48,337 nucleotides of DNA from RUG100 sp034927505 (GCA_034927505.1 JAYFPY010000009.1:1-48337), one strand, 5' to 3'; numbered from the stretch's first letter, positions 7,569 through 17,730 are shown. Made by a program: numbers and translations. The notes: generated from the sequence alone by a model not told the origin.

Positions 7569-8884
7569 TGAACGGATCCAATGAAAAGACCTCAAAGAAA
7601 ACTGCAGTGGAAAAGCTGGGGCAGTACCTGCGTTTCGGCAGCAGGCTGGGGCTGGACCGCATAAAAAAACTGCTGGAACTGCTGGGAGATCCTCAGGAAG
7701 GCATGAAAGTGATCCATGTGGCGGGGACCAACGGAAAGGGCTCCGTCTGTAGATTCATATATGAAATGCTGGAGGCGTCCGGGTATAGAGTCGGACTCTA
7801 TTCTTCCCCCTACATTGAAACATTCAACGAGCGTATCGAATATCACGGCGAATACATCACCGATGAAGAACTGGAGATCTGTACGGACAAGGCCCTTGCT
7901 GCTGCGGACAAAATGGTGGCCGAAGGGATGGACAGCCCAACGGAATTCGAAGTTGTCACGGCGGCGGCAGTGGCGTTTTTCCAAATGAAAGACCCGGATT
8001 TCGTGATCCTGGAAGTAGGACTGGGCGGAAGAGGCGATTCCACCAACATTACAGACAGCCCGCTGGTCAGCGTGATCACATCCATTTCATACGATCATAT
8101 GGACCGTCTGGGAGACACGCTGACAGAAATAGCAATGGAAAAAGCCGGCATTATAAAGCCGGGAGTGCCGGTGGTATCCGGAGTATATGAGGAGGAAGCG
8201 GCGAAAGTGATCGCCCGGGAAGCTTACAGGAACGGCTCGGTCCTCTACGATACTACAAGATACAGAAGGAAGATCAGAAGGGTCGATGCGGCAGGATGCG
8301 CTTTTGACTGCGATGTAAACGGCACAGAATATGGGAACGTAGAGATATCCATGGGCGGCGAGCATCAGATAGACAATGCTGTCTGTGCCCTTGCAACTAT
8401 TGAAATTCTGCGAAAATCAGGTATAATAAAGGTGGAGCGCCCGGCTCTGGATGAAGGCATTGGAAGAGCAAAGCAAAAAGGGCGTTTTGAAGTATTTGAC
8501 AAAAAACACAAGTATGTCCTGGACGGAGCCCATAACCGGGAAGGTATGGAAGCTCTGGTAAAGGCAATGGATGATTGCTTTTACGGCAAAAATGTTCTGA
8601 CGATCATAGGGGTCCTGGCCGACAAGGCTGTGGACGACATACTGGATGCGGCCGTCTGCATAGGGAATGATTTTATTGCAGTGGAGCCGGACAACCCGAG
8701 AAAGCTGGACAGCTCCGTTATGGCGGGAAAACTGAAAGCACGGGGCAGGAACTGCATCACTGCAAAAGATCCGAAGACAGCGCTGGCCATGGCCGATTCG
8801 GCAGGCGAAGATCACGATGTGATACTGGGCGCAGGTTCTTTGTATCTGATCGGTGAATTAAGGAGGCTTATTAAAGATGATTGA
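7568..8884 (+). CDS. folC: folylpolyglutamate synthase / dihydrofolate synthase
   Basis: FolC adds glutamate to folates (and in many bacteria joins glutamate to dihydropteroate) in an ATP-dependent Mur-ligase reaction. The 438-residue protein has the ATP loop VAGTNGKGSVCRF near residue 52, the folate-loop region LYSSPYIETFNERI near 78, the central LEVGLGGRGDSTNI, and the C-terminal domain pattern VLDGAHNREGMEAL. The start at 7568 shares its A with the valS stop, implying translational coupling. valS-folC pairing is common in Firmicutes. Its 3' end overlaps the lipid kinase by eight bases. Confidence 0.96.
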   Translation: MNGSNEKTSKKTAVEKLGQYLRFGSRLGLDRIKKLLELLGDPQEGMKVIHVAGTNGKGSVCRFIYEMLEASGYRVGLYSSPYIETFNERIEYHGEYITDEELEICTDKALAAADKMVAEGMDSPTEFEVVTAAAVAFFQMKDPDFVILEVGLGGRGDSTNITDSPLVSVITSISYDHMDRLGDTLTEIAMEKAGIIKPGVPVVSGVYEEEAAKVIAREAYRNGSVLYDTTRYRRKIRRVDAAGCAFDCDVNGTEYGNVEISMGGEHQIDNAVCALATIEILRKSGIIKVERPALDEGIGRAKQKGRFEVFDKKHKYVLDGAHNREGMEALVKAMDDCFYGKNVLTIIGVLADKAVDDILDAAVCIGNDFIAVEPDNPRKLDSSVMAGKLKARGRNCITAKDPKTALAMADSAGEDHDVILGAGSLYLIGELRRLIKDD

Positions 8885-9794
8885 AGGCAAACGAGAGAAA
8901 GTACTGCTGTTTTACAACCCTCATTCGGGGAACGGCTTGTTCAAGAATAATCTGGATCCCATAATAGAAAAATACCAGGCTGCAGGGTATCAGATCATAC
9001 CTGTAAGATCTGCCAGGGGCATAGCTATCGACGCTGCCCTGGATGAAATAGATGTTGATGAGTACAGACAAATACTGGTGGCCGGCGGAGACGGCACCAT
9101 TAATCTCTGCGTCAATGCAATGATAAAGAGAGATATAGACCTGCCGCTGGGGATATTCCCTACAGGTACGGCCAATGATTTTGCATACTATTTCGATCTT
9201 CCTTCCGAGATAGAGGATATGATAGATGTAGCGCTGGGGGACCATATATCCATTGCTGATGTAGGGGTATGCAACAACAGATACTTCATAAACGTGGCGG
9301 CGCTGGGGACACTGGTGGATGTGAGCCAGAAGACAGACCCCAACCTGAAGAACACGCTGGGAGTCTTTTCATATTATCTGAAGGGACTGTCCGAACTGAC
9401 AAATCTGAAACCGCTCCCGGTGAGGCTGATCACGCCTAAAAAGACATATAAAGAAGACATGTATTTCATGGTGGTCATGAATGGGAAATCCGCAGGCGGG
9501 TTCAAAAAGATATCGCCGGAGTCGGAGATAAACGACGGTCTGCTGGACGTCATACTGTTCAGAAAGATGCCGATAGTCGAGTTCGGACCGCTGCTGGTCA
9601 ACGTACTCCAGGGCAATCATCCGAAGAACAGACATGTGCTGGTGTTCCAGACAGACGATCTGAGGATCGAATCCGACATAGACATCTCTACAGATGTGGA
9701 CGGAGAAAAGGGAGAAAAGCTGCCGCTTCAGTTCAGCGTTCTCCGCAAGAGACTGAAGATATTCACGCCGGAAAACAAGACAGGAGATAAATAG
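8877..9794 (+). CDS. YegS/DgkB-type lipid (diacylglycerol) kinase
   Basis: The protein has 305 residues, with the diacylglycerol-kinase catalytic fold. FYNPHSGNGLFKNN near residue 11 is the phosphate-binding start, GGDGTIN near 69 is the nucleotide-binding GGDGT motif, and LPLGIFPTGTANDFA near 90 completes the site. A beta-rich C-terminal domain follows. Such enzymes phosphorylate diacylglycerol or related lipids at the inner membrane face and return them to phospholipid synthesis, which suits the plsX, plsY and gpsA genes downstream. The start overlaps the folC end, with AGGAGG just before it. The exact lipid substrate cannot be read from sequence. Confidence 0.92.
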   Translation: MIEGKREKVLLFYNPHSGNGLFKNNLDPIIEKYQAAGYQIIPVRSARGIAIDAALDEIDVDEYRQILVAGGDGTINLCVNAMIKRDIDLPLGIFPTGTANDFAYYFDLPSEIEDMIDVALGDHISIADVGVCNNRYFINVAALGTLVDVSQKTDPNLKNTLGVFSYYLKGLSELTNLKPLPVRLITPKKTYKEDMYFMVVMNGKSAGGFKKISPESEINDGLLDVILFRKMPIVEFGPLLVNVLQGNHPKNRHVLVFQTDDLRIESDIDISTDVDGEKGEKLPLQFSVLRKRLKIFTPENKTGDK

Positions 9795-9797
9795 TAA

Positions 9798-10244
9798 ATG
9801 AAGCCGAAACTCAGAATGGAGTCGACAGACGAATACGAAAAACTGGTAAAGTTTTTTATAGAAAACGAACTTGAATTCTCTGAAGAGGAACCGGTGCCTA
9901 CCGATCTGGTGCAGTGCTGGCAGATCGTCCACGGAGACGACAGATTCCTGGCGGGAGCAGTAGTGCTGGCCCGCCGCGAAGGGGAATTCATAATAGACGG
10001 AATAGCTGTAGACAAAACCTACAGGAAATTGAAAATAGGAAAAATAATGCTGGACAAGGCAATAGACAAGGTAAGAGAACTGGGAGGCAGCAGACTGTAT
10101 CTGGTGGCGCGGGCCCCCGGCTTTTTCAGAAAAGCCGGATTCACGACCATAGAGAGGGACGATGCGCCGGAATTTTTCGAATGCTTTACATGCCCTCAGT
10201 ATAACGTAAGCTGTCACCCCGAAGTTATGATGCTGGAGGTGTAG
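9798..10244 (+). CDS. GNAT-family N-acetyltransferase
   Basis: The protein has 148 residues with the GNAT order of elements: a beta strand RFLAGAVVLARREGEFIIDG, the acetyl-CoA binding segment VDKTYRKLKIGKIMLDKAID near residues 75-95, and a C-terminal strand-helix (LYLVARAPGFFRKAGF). The usual R/Q-x-x-G-x-G/A loop reads R-K-L-K-I-G, with the first glycine replaced by lysine, which is unusual but found in divergent members. It lies three bases after the lipid kinase and two before plsX, so it is in the operon. The substrate is unknown; a protein or small amine is typical. Confidence 0.85.
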   Translation: MKPKLRMESTDEYEKLVKFFIENELEFSEEEPVPTDLVQCWQIVHGDDRFLAGAVVLARREGEFIIDGIAVDKTYRKLKIGKIMLDKAIDKVRELGGSRLYLVARAPGFFRKAGFTTIERDDAPEFFECFTCPQYNVSCHPEVMMLEV

Positions 10245-10246
10245 AT

Positions 10247-11272
10247 GTGAGGATAATGCTGGATGGAATGGGCGGCGACGATGCGCCGGGAGTTGTAGTT
10301 GAAGGTGCGGTCCTGGCTGCAGAGCAGATGGCTGTCGAAGATACCATATGTATAATAGGAAAAGAAGAACTGATAAATGCAGAGCTGGCGAAATACAGTT
10401 ATGATGCAGAAAAGATAACAGTATACAATGCGGAAGAGCAGATCGAAATGAACGATGCTCCCGTAAAGGCTGTGAGAACAAAGAAAGATTCATCCATGGT
10501 GGTGGGAATAAACAAGGTCAAGACCGGAGAGGGCGACCTTTTTGTTTCTGCCGGCAATACGGGAGCACTGATGGCAGGTGGACTGTTCATCCTGGGCAGG
10601 ATCCAGGGGATAGACAGACCGGCCCTGGCCAGCGTATATCCTATGCTGGGAGGAGAGCCTTCGCTGCTGGTGGATGCCGGAGCGAACTCGGAATGCAAGC
10701 CGAACAACCTGCTGGAGTTTGCAATGATGGGCAGCATATACATGGAAAAAGTCCTGGGCAGGACAGAGCCGACGGTGGGCCTTGTCAATCTGGGGGTCGA
10801 AGAAAACAAAGGATCCACATTGACCAAGGCTGCCTATGAACTGCTGGACAAGAGCCATATGAATTTTGCGGGGAATGTGGAAGCCAGAGAAGTGCCAAGG
10901 GGCGCATGCGATGTCATCGTCTGCGACGGATTTGTCGGCAATGTCATACTAAAGCTGACAGAAGGTCTGGCGATGAATATCCTCAGTCTGGTAAAAAAGA
11001 AATTTACAGAGGGGCCGAAAGCAATGATCGGGGCCATGTTCCTAAAGGATAAACTGGGTGAATTGAAATCCGAATTCGATTATTCCGAGTACGGCGGAGC
11101 ACCTATACTGGGCGTCAAGGGCGCTGTGATAAAGATGCACGGATCGTCCAATGCCAATGCGGTAAAGAATACGATATTAAAGGGGATACCGTTTGCAGAA
11201 GAAGGTGTTGTACAGAAGATCCAGAATTCGGTTCTGGAGATCGAGGAGATCGTAAACAGTGACCAGGAATGA
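10247..11272 (+). CDS. plsX: phosphate acyltransferase PlsX
   Basis: PlsX converts acyl-ACP to acyl-phosphate, the donor used by PlsY to acylate glycerol-3-phosphate. The 341-residue length is normal and the start MRIMLDGMGGDDAPG matches the family. The start is a GTG at 10247, chosen because GGAGGT sits six bases upstream and the family N-terminus begins exactly there; the ATG at 10256 would cut the first strand. Conserved blocks include SAGNTGALMAGGLFILGRI and the C-terminal GGAPILGVKGAVIKMHGSSN. Many Firmicutes have fabD, fabG or acpP between plsX and rnc; here plsX overlaps rnc directly. Confidence 0.97.
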   Translation: MRIMLDGMGGDDAPGVVVEGAVLAAEQMAVEDTICIIGKEELINAELAKYSYDAEKITVYNAEEQIEMNDAPVKAVRTKKDSSMVVGINKVKTGEGDLFVSAGNTGALMAGGLFILGRIQGIDRPALASVYPMLGGEPSLLVDAGANSECKPNNLLEFAMMGSIYMEKVLGRTEPTVGLVNLGVEENKGSTLTKAAYELLDKSHMNFAGNVEAREVPRGACDVIVCDGFVGNVILKLTEGLAMNILSLVKKKFTEGPKAMIGAMFLKDKLGELKSEFDYSEYGGAPILGVKGAVIKMHGSSNANAVKNTILKGIPFAEEGVVQKIQNSVLEIEEIVNSDQE

Positions 11273-11954
11273 TTTTCAGAGTAAAACAGGATATGTTTTC
11301 AAAGATGCAGGACTTTTGGAACAGGCGGTCACGCACAGTTCATATACCCGTGAAAAGAATCTGCCCAGGGCAGAGTGCAATGAACGTCTGGAATTTCTGG
11401 GCGATGCGTTCTTCGACGCGATCATAGGCGAAGAACTGTATGACCGGCTTCCCTCGAAGAAAGAGGGATATCTGACAAAGTACAGAGCCCTGGTGGTCTG
11501 CGAGAATTCTCTTGCGGAAATGGGAAGACGTCTCGGCGTGGGGGAAATGCTCAAGCTGGGAAAAGGCGAAGAAATGACCGGCGGCAGGAATCGCGAATCC
11601 ATAATAGCAGACGCCATGGAAGCCATCATCGGCGCCATATACAAAGATTCCGGATACGACAGGACCAAAGAGCTGGTGCTGGGACTTTTCGCACAGAGGA
11701 TAAATGATGCGGTCAGCGGCAAGCTGCATACGGACTACAAGAGCGAGTTCCAGGAAAAAATGCAGAGCAGAGGACCGGTACAGATACAGTATGTTCTGGT
11801 GGATGAAGAGGGACCGGATCACGCAAAGATATTTTACGTGAAAGTGCTGGTAAATGATGTGGTGTATGGACAGGGAAAAGGACACAGTAAAAAAGAGGCT
11901 GAGCAGAATGCAGCCAGGGAAGCTATTTTAAGGGGAGAAAAATATGTACTTTAA
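11259..11954 (+). CDS. rnc: ribonuclease III
   Basis: RNase III is the double-stranded RNA endonuclease that processes rRNA precursors and structured mRNAs. The 231-residue protein has the signature ERLEFLGDAFFDAIIGEELY near residue 43, the second acidic site DAMEAIIGAIYKDSG near 117, and a C-terminal double-stranded RNA binding domain from about 157 (DYKSEFQEKMQSRG to GKGHSKKEAEQNAAREAI). The GTG start at 11259 lies inside the end of plsX, with a GAGGAG site upstream. It overlaps smc by 11 bases, the classic rnc-smc-ftsY order. Confidence 0.97.
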   Translation: MTRNDFQSKTGYVFKDAGLLEQAVTHSSYTREKNLPRAECNERLEFLGDAFFDAIIGEELYDRLPSKKEGYLTKYRALVVCENSLAEMGRRLGVGEMLKLGKGEEMTGGRNRESIIADAMEAIIGAIYKDSGYDRTKELVLGLFAQRINDAVSGKLHTDYKSEFQEKMQSRGPVQIQYVLVDEEGPDHAKIFYVKVLVNDVVYGQGKGHSKKEAEQNAAREAILRGEKYVL

Positions 11955-14900
11955 AAGGATAGAAATACACGGATTCAAATCATTTGCAGAACCTGTCACT
12001 ATAGAATTCGACAGAGGTATAACCTGCGTTGTAGGGCCCAACGGCAGCGGCAAGAGCAACATATGCGACGCCATAAGATGGGTGCTGGGAGCGCAGAGCG
12101 CCAAAGCCCTGCGGGGAGAGAAGATGGAAGACGTCATTTTTGCAGGGACGGCCAGCAGAAAATCCAGAGGAATGGCGGAGGTGACTTTGGTCATCGATAA
12201 TTCCGAGGGAGAACTGGATATAGATTACAATGAAGTTGCGATAACCAGAAGGATGTACAGATCCGGCGAGAGCGAATATCTGATAAACAACAACCAGTGC
12301 CGCATGCGTGACATCAGAGAACTGATAATGGATACGGGCATCGGCGTTGAAGGGTATTCCATAATCGGACAGGGAAAGATCTCCGACATCATCAGCAACA
12401 ATACAGAAAGCATAAGAGAAATACTAGAGGAGACTGCCGGGATCGTAATGTACAGAAGCAAGAAAGCAGACGCTGAAAGAAAGCTGGCTTCGGCTTCTGC
12501 CAACATGGAGCGTGTCAGCGATATCATAGGCGAGATAGAAGGCCGGATAGACGGACTGAAAAGCGATAGTGAAAAGGCGACCGAATATCTTGAGCTGCGG
12601 GACAGACACGAGAAACTGGAAATCAATATCACTCTGAAAAATATCGAAAGCATTGAAGAAAAGAACAAGACTGTTGAAGAGGATATCAAGGCTCTGCAGA
12701 GCCGCATAGATGAGACAAAAGAACAGAGAGACGAGATAGGTCGTATAATTTCCGCGGGAACAGAGGAACGGGAAAGACTGGAACGTGAGATCGATGCTGC
12801 AAGGACGCTGCAGGTATCCGTCATAGAAGAGATAAACGGCCTGGTGAACCGGGGCGAGATAAAGAAAGAAAGACTGTCGGCGATCGATAAAGACAATGAA
12901 AGACTGTCCGGCGAAATAGAAGAACTGGAAAGAAAGATCGACAGGGAAAAGGACAATTCCAGAGAGCTGTTTGAGAAAAAGGAGAGCTGGGACAGAGAGC
13001 TGGAAAGACTGCAGAGAGAACTGACACAGAAAACAGAAAGTCACGGAGCAGAGTCTGTATCTCTTGAAGATGCCGGCGCAGAGATAGACAGGAAAAAGAA
13101 CAGACTTTTTGAATTGCAGAGCGAGATCAGCAGCAAGAGCGTGCAGATCTCCAGCATAGAAAGCCTGAGAGATACTTTGAACAGGCGCCGAAACGACATA
13201 GTCTCAGAAAAGGATTCGGGTGAGAGCACCAGCAGGGACTCCCGGGCGCTGCTGGGAAGAGCAGAGGATGAAAAGACTGCCATACAGTCACATCTGGATC
13301 AGCTGAGAAACGACAAGGAAAAGTGCCGTGAAAAATATAATGAAAGTGTCAGCACAGAGAGAGACTGCGCGAAAATACTGGAAGATCTGAAAATAGAGAT
13401 GGGAAAGACATCTGCCAGGAAGAAGACCATCGAAGAAATGGAAAGCAATTATGAAGGATACAACAATGCTGTAAAATTCATGATGAAGAGACAGCCTGAC
13501 GGAGTTGACGGAGTGGTCGCAGACCTGATAAAGGTGCCGGCCGGTCTGGAGACGGCAATAGAGACGGCTCTTGGCGCCACCATGCAGAATATAATATGCG
13601 AAGACGAAGATGTGGCGAAAAAGGCTGTAAATATGTTGAAGGAAAACAAAGCAGGCAGACTCACATTTCTGCCGGTCAGTTCCATCAGACCTAGAGAAGT
13701 GCGCAGAGAGACGGGCATTTCTATAGCACCCGGATTTCGGGGATATGGCGTGGACTGCATAACATATGATGAGCGATACAGAAAAGTCATAGAGTATCTG
13801 CTGGGCAATGTGATAGTTGTGGACACAATGGACAACGCCATAGGTCTGACAAGACGCAACGGACACGGATACAAGATCGTGACGCTGGAGGGAGAAATAA
13901 TCAACGCCGGCGGAGCCATAACAGGCGGAAGATATCGAAACAAGTCGGCTAATATACTGGAAAGAAAAGCAGAGATCGCGCAGCTGGAAGATCGGCTTTC
14001 TCAGATGGAAGAGGAACAGTCCGGTGCAGCGAAAAAGCTGGATGAATCCAGAGACACCAGAGAAGAAGCTCTGACAGAAATATCCGAAAAGGACAGGGAG
14101 ATCAACGACAGAGAGAAAGACCTCTTCGCTAAGGAAAATGAGATCACCGTCATCAAGACCGCTCTTTCTGATTTCGAAAACGACTCGGAAAAATGGATGA
14201 GAGAACTGAAGAACATAGAAGAAGAACAGAAGAACTCGGAGAGCACCACAGGGAGATTGGCCGATGAAATGAAAGCGGCGGAAAGAGAAGCCCATGAATT
14301 GGAAGAGTGCCTGGAAGAGGAAACTGAGAAATACGACAGAGAGAAAGAAAGGCTGGAAGCTGCGGGAAATGAAATAACAGAAGCCAGGATCGCCGTGACC
14401 AACTGCGAGAGCGAAAAGAGCAAAGTGGACGCCATTGTGGATAAAGTCAATGAAGCAATGAAAAACTTTGAAGACGATAAGGAAAGAAAGAACGCTGCTC
14501 TTAGAGAACAGACCGAAGAGAAAAGAGAACTGGAGCTGTTCTGCACCGGCAATGATGCGGAGATAGAAGCCAAACAAAAGGAAAAAGAAACCATCGACAG
14601 CAGCCTGAACGAATCTACTGAAAAGAGGAACAAAGCGACGGCCCAAAACGATGAAGCCGGCAGAGAAAAAGAAGCTCTGGATGAGAAAGCGTTTGCTCTG
14701 GCCAATCAGAAAAACGATCTGGATATCAGGCAGGCCAGACAGGATACTCAGCTGGAAAATGCAAGAAACAAGCTGTGGGAAGAATTCGAGATATCCTACG
14801 TACAGGCGATAGATTTCAGAGATCCGGAGTTCGTAATGTCTTCTGCTGTAAAGGAAAACAGGGAGATCAAAAAGAGGATCAGAGAACTAGGCGAAGTCAA

Positions 14901-15492
14901 TGTAGGCGCCATCGAAGAATACAAAACTGTCAGTGAGAGATATGAATTCCTCACGGGGCAGAGAGATGATATAGTCAGATCCATGGAAGAGCTGAACAGG
15001 ATCATTTCCGACATGGATAAAATAATCAGGGCCAAATTCAAAGAAAGCTTCGACCAGGTAGTGATCAATTTCGAAAGTGTTTTCAGAGAGCTGTACGGCG
15101 GAGGTCATGCAAAGATCACTCTCAGCGATGAGGACGATCCTTTCGATTCAGAGATAGAAATAAACGCTCAGCCGCCGGGCAAACAGTTGAAGAACATCAA
15201 CCTGCTCTCGGGCGGCGAAAAAACCATGACTGCAATAGCTCTCATGTTTGCGGTGCTGAAGACCAAACCGACGCCGTGCTGTGTGCTGGACGAGGTAGAA
15301 GCTGCCCTGGACGACAGCAACCTGGACATATTCGGAAACTATGTGAGAAAATTCGGCGGGGTGCAGTTCACTCTGATCACTCACCAGAAGACGACCATGG
15401 AACATGCGGACGTCATGTACGGCATTACTATGCCGGAGAGCGGAGTGTCGAAAGTGTATTCACTGCGTATGGGCGAAGAGCCGGCAGTATAG
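11944..15492 (+). CDS. smc: chromosome condensation ATPase SMC
   Basis: SMC forms the ring-shaped condensin with ScpA and ScpB. The 1182-residue protein shows the full architecture: N-terminal Walker A GPNGSGKSN near residue 34, a long first coiled coil (about 165-510), the hinge (about 513-662, ending in GGAITGGRYRNKSANILERK), a second coiled coil, and the C-terminal head with the ABC signature LLSGGEKTMTAIALMFAVLK near 1088 and Walker B CCVLDEVEAALDD near 1112. The ATG at 11944 follows GGGGAGAAAA within the end of rnc. No scpA or scpB gene is in the window. Confidence 0.98.
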   Translation: MYFKRIEIHGFKSFAEPVTIEFDRGITCVVGPNGSGKSNICDAIRWVLGAQSAKALRGEKMEDVIFAGTASRKSRGMAEVTLVIDNSEGELDIDYNEVAITRRMYRSGESEYLINNNQCRMRDIRELIMDTGIGVEGYSIIGQGKISDIISNNTESIREILEETAGIVMYRSKKADAERKLASASANMERVSDIIGEIEGRIDGLKSDSEKATEYLELRDRHEKLEINITLKNIESIEEKNKTVEEDIKALQSRIDETKEQRDEIGRIISAGTEERERLEREIDAARTLQVSVIEEINGLVNRGEIKKERLSAIDKDNERLSGEIEELERKIDREKDNSRELFEKKESWDRELERLQRELTQKTESHGAESVSLEDAGAEIDRKKNRLFELQSEISSKSVQISSIESLRDTLNRRRNDIVSEKDSGESTSRDSRALLGRAEDEKTAIQSHLDQLRNDKEKCREKYNESVSTERDCAKILEDLKIEMGKTSARKKTIEEMESNYEGYNNAVKFMMKRQPDGVDGVVADLIKVPAGLETAIETALGATMQNIICEDEDVAKKAVNMLKENKAGRLTFLPVSSIRPREVRRETGISIAPGFRGYGVDCITYDERYRKVIEYLLGNVIVVDTMDNAIGLTRRNGHGYKIVTLEGEIINAGGAITGGRYRNKSANILERKAEIAQLEDRLSQMEEEQSGAAKKLDESRDTREEALTEISEKDREINDREKDLFAKENEITVIKTALSDFENDSEKWMRELKNIEEEQKNSESTTGRLADEMKAAEREAHELEECLEEETEKYDREKERLEAAGNEITEARIAVTNCESEKSKVDAIVDKVNEAMKNFEDDKERKNAALREQTEEKRELELFCTGNDAEIEAKQKEKETIDSSLNESTEKRNKATAQNDEAGREKEALDEKAFALANQKNDLDIRQARQDTQLENARNKLWEEFEISYVQAIDFRDPEFVMSSAVKENREIKKRIRELGEVNVGAIEEYKTVSERYEFLTGQRDDIVRSMEELNRIISDMDKIIRAKFKESFDQVVINFESVFRELYGGGHAKITLSDEDDPFDSEIEINAQPPGKQLKNINLLSGGEKTMTAIALMFAVLKTKPTPCCVLDEVEAALDDSNLDIFGNYVRKFGGVQFTLITHQKTTMEHADVMYGITMPESGVSKVYSLRMGEEPAV

Positions 15493-15515
15493 GAATAGGA
15501 AAGGGATAATAAAGA

Positions 15516-16412
15516 ATGGAATTCAAAGAAAAGAAGTCTTTCTTCGGGAAGCTGTCCGAGAGGATCAGCGACGCCATAATGGGCAGGGCCGAAGTGGATG
15601 AAGATATGCTGGACAATCTGGAGGAGATCCTGATCACGTCCGATATGGGCATGGAAACTACTATGCACATAATGGACAGAGTCAGAGAGACAATAAAAAA
15701 TGAAGGGATCAAAAAACCGGAGACGGTAAAAGTGATACTGAAAAAAGTCCTGACCAAAATGGTAGACAAGGGCGATGCTCTGAAGCTGTCGGAAAAGACT
15801 CCGCTGGTCATAATGATGATCGGGATCAACGGCGGCGGAAAGACCACATCCATCGGGAAAATAGCTTATCGGTGTCAGCAGGACGGCAGGACTGTTCTGT
15901 TGGCGGCAGCCGACACATTCCGTGCAGCGGCCGGCGAGCAGCTGGAGATATGGGGCGACCGGATCGGCGTCAATGTAATAAAGCACACGGAAGGCGCGGA
16001 TCCCTCGGCGGTGCTCTTCGACGCCTGTCAGTCGGCAAGAGCAAGAGGCATAGACGTGCTCATATGCGACACTGCCGGAAGGCTGCAGAACAAAAAGAAC
16101 CTGATGGATGAACTGGAAAAGATGAACAGAGTCATAGACAGAGAATTCCCGGAAGCGGAAAGAGAAACTCTGCTGGTCCTGGATGCGACTACAGGGAAGA
16201 ACGCCGTTTCTCAGGTAAAGGAATTCGGCGAAGTCACGGAGCTTTCCGGCGTGGTGCTGACCAAACTGGACGGTACGGCCAAGGGAGGAATAGCTGTTAC
16301 AATAGCGGATGAATTCGATATGCCGATCAAATATGTCGGCGTGGGCGAAGGCGTGGAAGACTTGAAGGCCTTCGACCCGGAAGGATTTATAGGAGGGATT
16401 TTCGATGAGTAA
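15516..16412 (+). CDS. ftsY: signal recognition particle receptor FtsY
   Basis: FtsY is the membrane-associated SRP receptor GTPase that docks ribosome-nascent chain complexes at SecYEG. The protein has 298 residues: a helical N domain (about 1-85), then the G domain with GINGGGKTTSIGKIAYR near 94, DTFRAAAGEQLEIW near 130, DTAGRLQNKKNLMDEL near 184 and TKLDGTAKGG near 247. The long acidic A domain of enterobacterial FtsY is absent, as is usual in Firmicutes. It sits 23 bases after smc and overlaps der by eight bases. ffh is not in the window. Confidence 0.97.
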   Translation: MEFKEKKSFFGKLSERISDAIMGRAEVDEDMLDNLEEILITSDMGMETTMHIMDRVRETIKNEGIKKPETVKVILKKVLTKMVDKGDALKLSEKTPLVIMMIGINGGGKTTSIGKIAYRCQQDGRTVLLAAADTFRAAAGEQLEIWGDRIGVNVIKHTEGADPSAVLFDACQSARARGIDVLICDTAGRLQNKKNLMDELEKMNRVIDREFPEAERETLLVLDATTGKNAVSQVKEFGEVTELSGVVLTKLDGTAKGGIAVTIADEFDMPIKYVGVGEGVEDLKAFDPEGFIGGIFDE

Positions 16413-17730
16413 GCCGGTAGTGGCTGTAGTGGGCAGGCCCAACGTAGGCAAATCCACCTTTTTCAACCGACTGGTGGGAAAGAGAGTGGCTATCGTTGAG
16501 GATACTCCGGGAGTCACAAGAGACAGGATCTATGCGGAAGCCGAATGGAGCGGCGTGGATTTTGCTGTTATAGATACGGGAGGTATAGAACCTTCAAATG
16601 CGGAAGTCATACCTTCTCAGATGCGGGAGCAGGCGGAGATCGCCATGGAGACCGCAGACGTTGTCCTGTTCATGGTAGACGGAAAAGAAGGCCTGACGAC
16701 GGCCGATCACGAAGTTGCGGAAATGCTCAGGAGAAAATCCGACAATGTGCTGCTGGTGGTGAATAAAGTGGACAAGGGCAGTCTGCCTGACGATTTCTAT
16801 GATTTCTATGAACTGGGGCTGGGCGAACCGGTTCCCATATCTTCCGCAAATATGCTGGGGATAGGAGACCTTCTGGATCTGGTGCTGGATCTTTTCCCCG
16901 AAGGCAGCGGAGAAGATGAAGAAGAGAGAATAAACATCGCAGTGATCGGCAAGCCGAATGTGGGCAAGTCCTCTCTCATAAACGAGATACTGGGCGAAAA
17001 CAGAGTTATAGTATCAGACATTGCCGGGACTACGAGAGATTCCATAGATACGCCCTTTGAAAAAGACGGTGAAAAATATATGCTGGTGGATACGGCCGGC
17101 ATCCGGAGAAAGAGCAAAGTCAATGAGGATGTTGAGCGGTTCAGCGTCATCAGGGCGGTGGCTGCCATAGAGCGGTGCGATGTCTGTCTGCTGATGATCG
17201 ATGCAGTCGAGGGCATAACCGAGCAGGACAAAAAGATAGCCGGGGTCGCTCACGAAGCGGGCAAAGGGATCGTTGTCGCAGTGAACAAATGGGACCTGAT
17301 CGAAAAAGAGACCGGGACCATGAGCGACTTTAGAAGAGAAATAGCGAAGGAAATGACATTCATGTCCTATGCGCCGTCGGTGTTCATATCAGTGCTGAAG
17401 CATCAGCGAGTGGAACAGGTGCTGGGCATGTCGAAGGTGGTTGCAGAAAACAGAGCCATGAGGGTGCCTACAGGAAAACTGAACAGCCTCATATCGGACG
17501 CAGTCATGATGAAACAGCCGCCGTCGGACAAGGGGAGACGACTGAAGATCTATTACGGGACGCAGGTCGGAGTAAAACCGCCTCTGTTCTCGTTCCAGAT
17601 AAATGACAGAAAGCTGATGCATTTTTCATATTCCAGATATTTGGAAAACAAGATACGCGAGGCTTTCGGGTACGACGGTACTTCAATAAAATTCGTATTC
17701 AGAGAAAAAGGTGAAAAGGAAGATGTATGA
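16405..17730 (+). CDS. der: ribosome-associated GTPase Der (EngA)
   Basis: Der is an essential assembly factor of the 50S subunit with two tandem GTPase domains. The 441-residue protein shows the first P-loop GRPNVGKSTFFNRLVG near residue 10 with G3 DTGG near 56, and the second P-loop GKPNVGKSSLINEILG near 182 with DTAGI near 229 and NKWD near 294. A C-terminal KH-like domain occupies about 350-441. It overlaps both ftsY upstream and plsY downstream. The der-plsY-gpsA order is common in Firmicutes. Confidence 0.97.
   Translation: MSKPVVAVVGRPNVGKSTFFNRLVGKRVAIVEDTPGVTRDRIYAEAEWSGVDFAVIDTGGIEPSNAEVIPSQMREQAEIAMETADVVLFMVDGKEGLTTADHEVAEMLRRKSDNVLLVVNKVDKGSLPDDFYDFYELGLGEPVPISSANMLGIGDLLDLVLDLFPEGSGEDEEERINIAVIGKPNVGKSSLINEILGENRVIVSDIAGTTRDSIDTPFEKDGEKYMLVDTAGIRRKSKVNEDVERFSVIRAVAAIERCDVCLLMIDAVEGITEQDKKIAGVAHEAGKGIVVAVNKWDLIEKETGTMSDFRREIAKEMTFMSYAPSVFISVLKHQRVEQVLGMSKVVAENRAMRVPTGKLNSLISDAVMMKQPPSDKGRRLKIYYGTQVGVKPPLFSFQINDRKLMHFSYSRYLENKIREAFGYDGTSIKFVFREKGEKEDV

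Noticed and set aside
6249..7595. 448-codon minus-strand open frame within valS
   Set aside because: It is antisense to a certain synthetase gene and has no recognisable domain; it arises from codon bias.
13288..14646. 452-codon minus-strand open frame within smc
   Set aside because: Antisense of the Glu/Lys-rich coiled coil gives a Phe/Ser-rich frame, an expected artefact.
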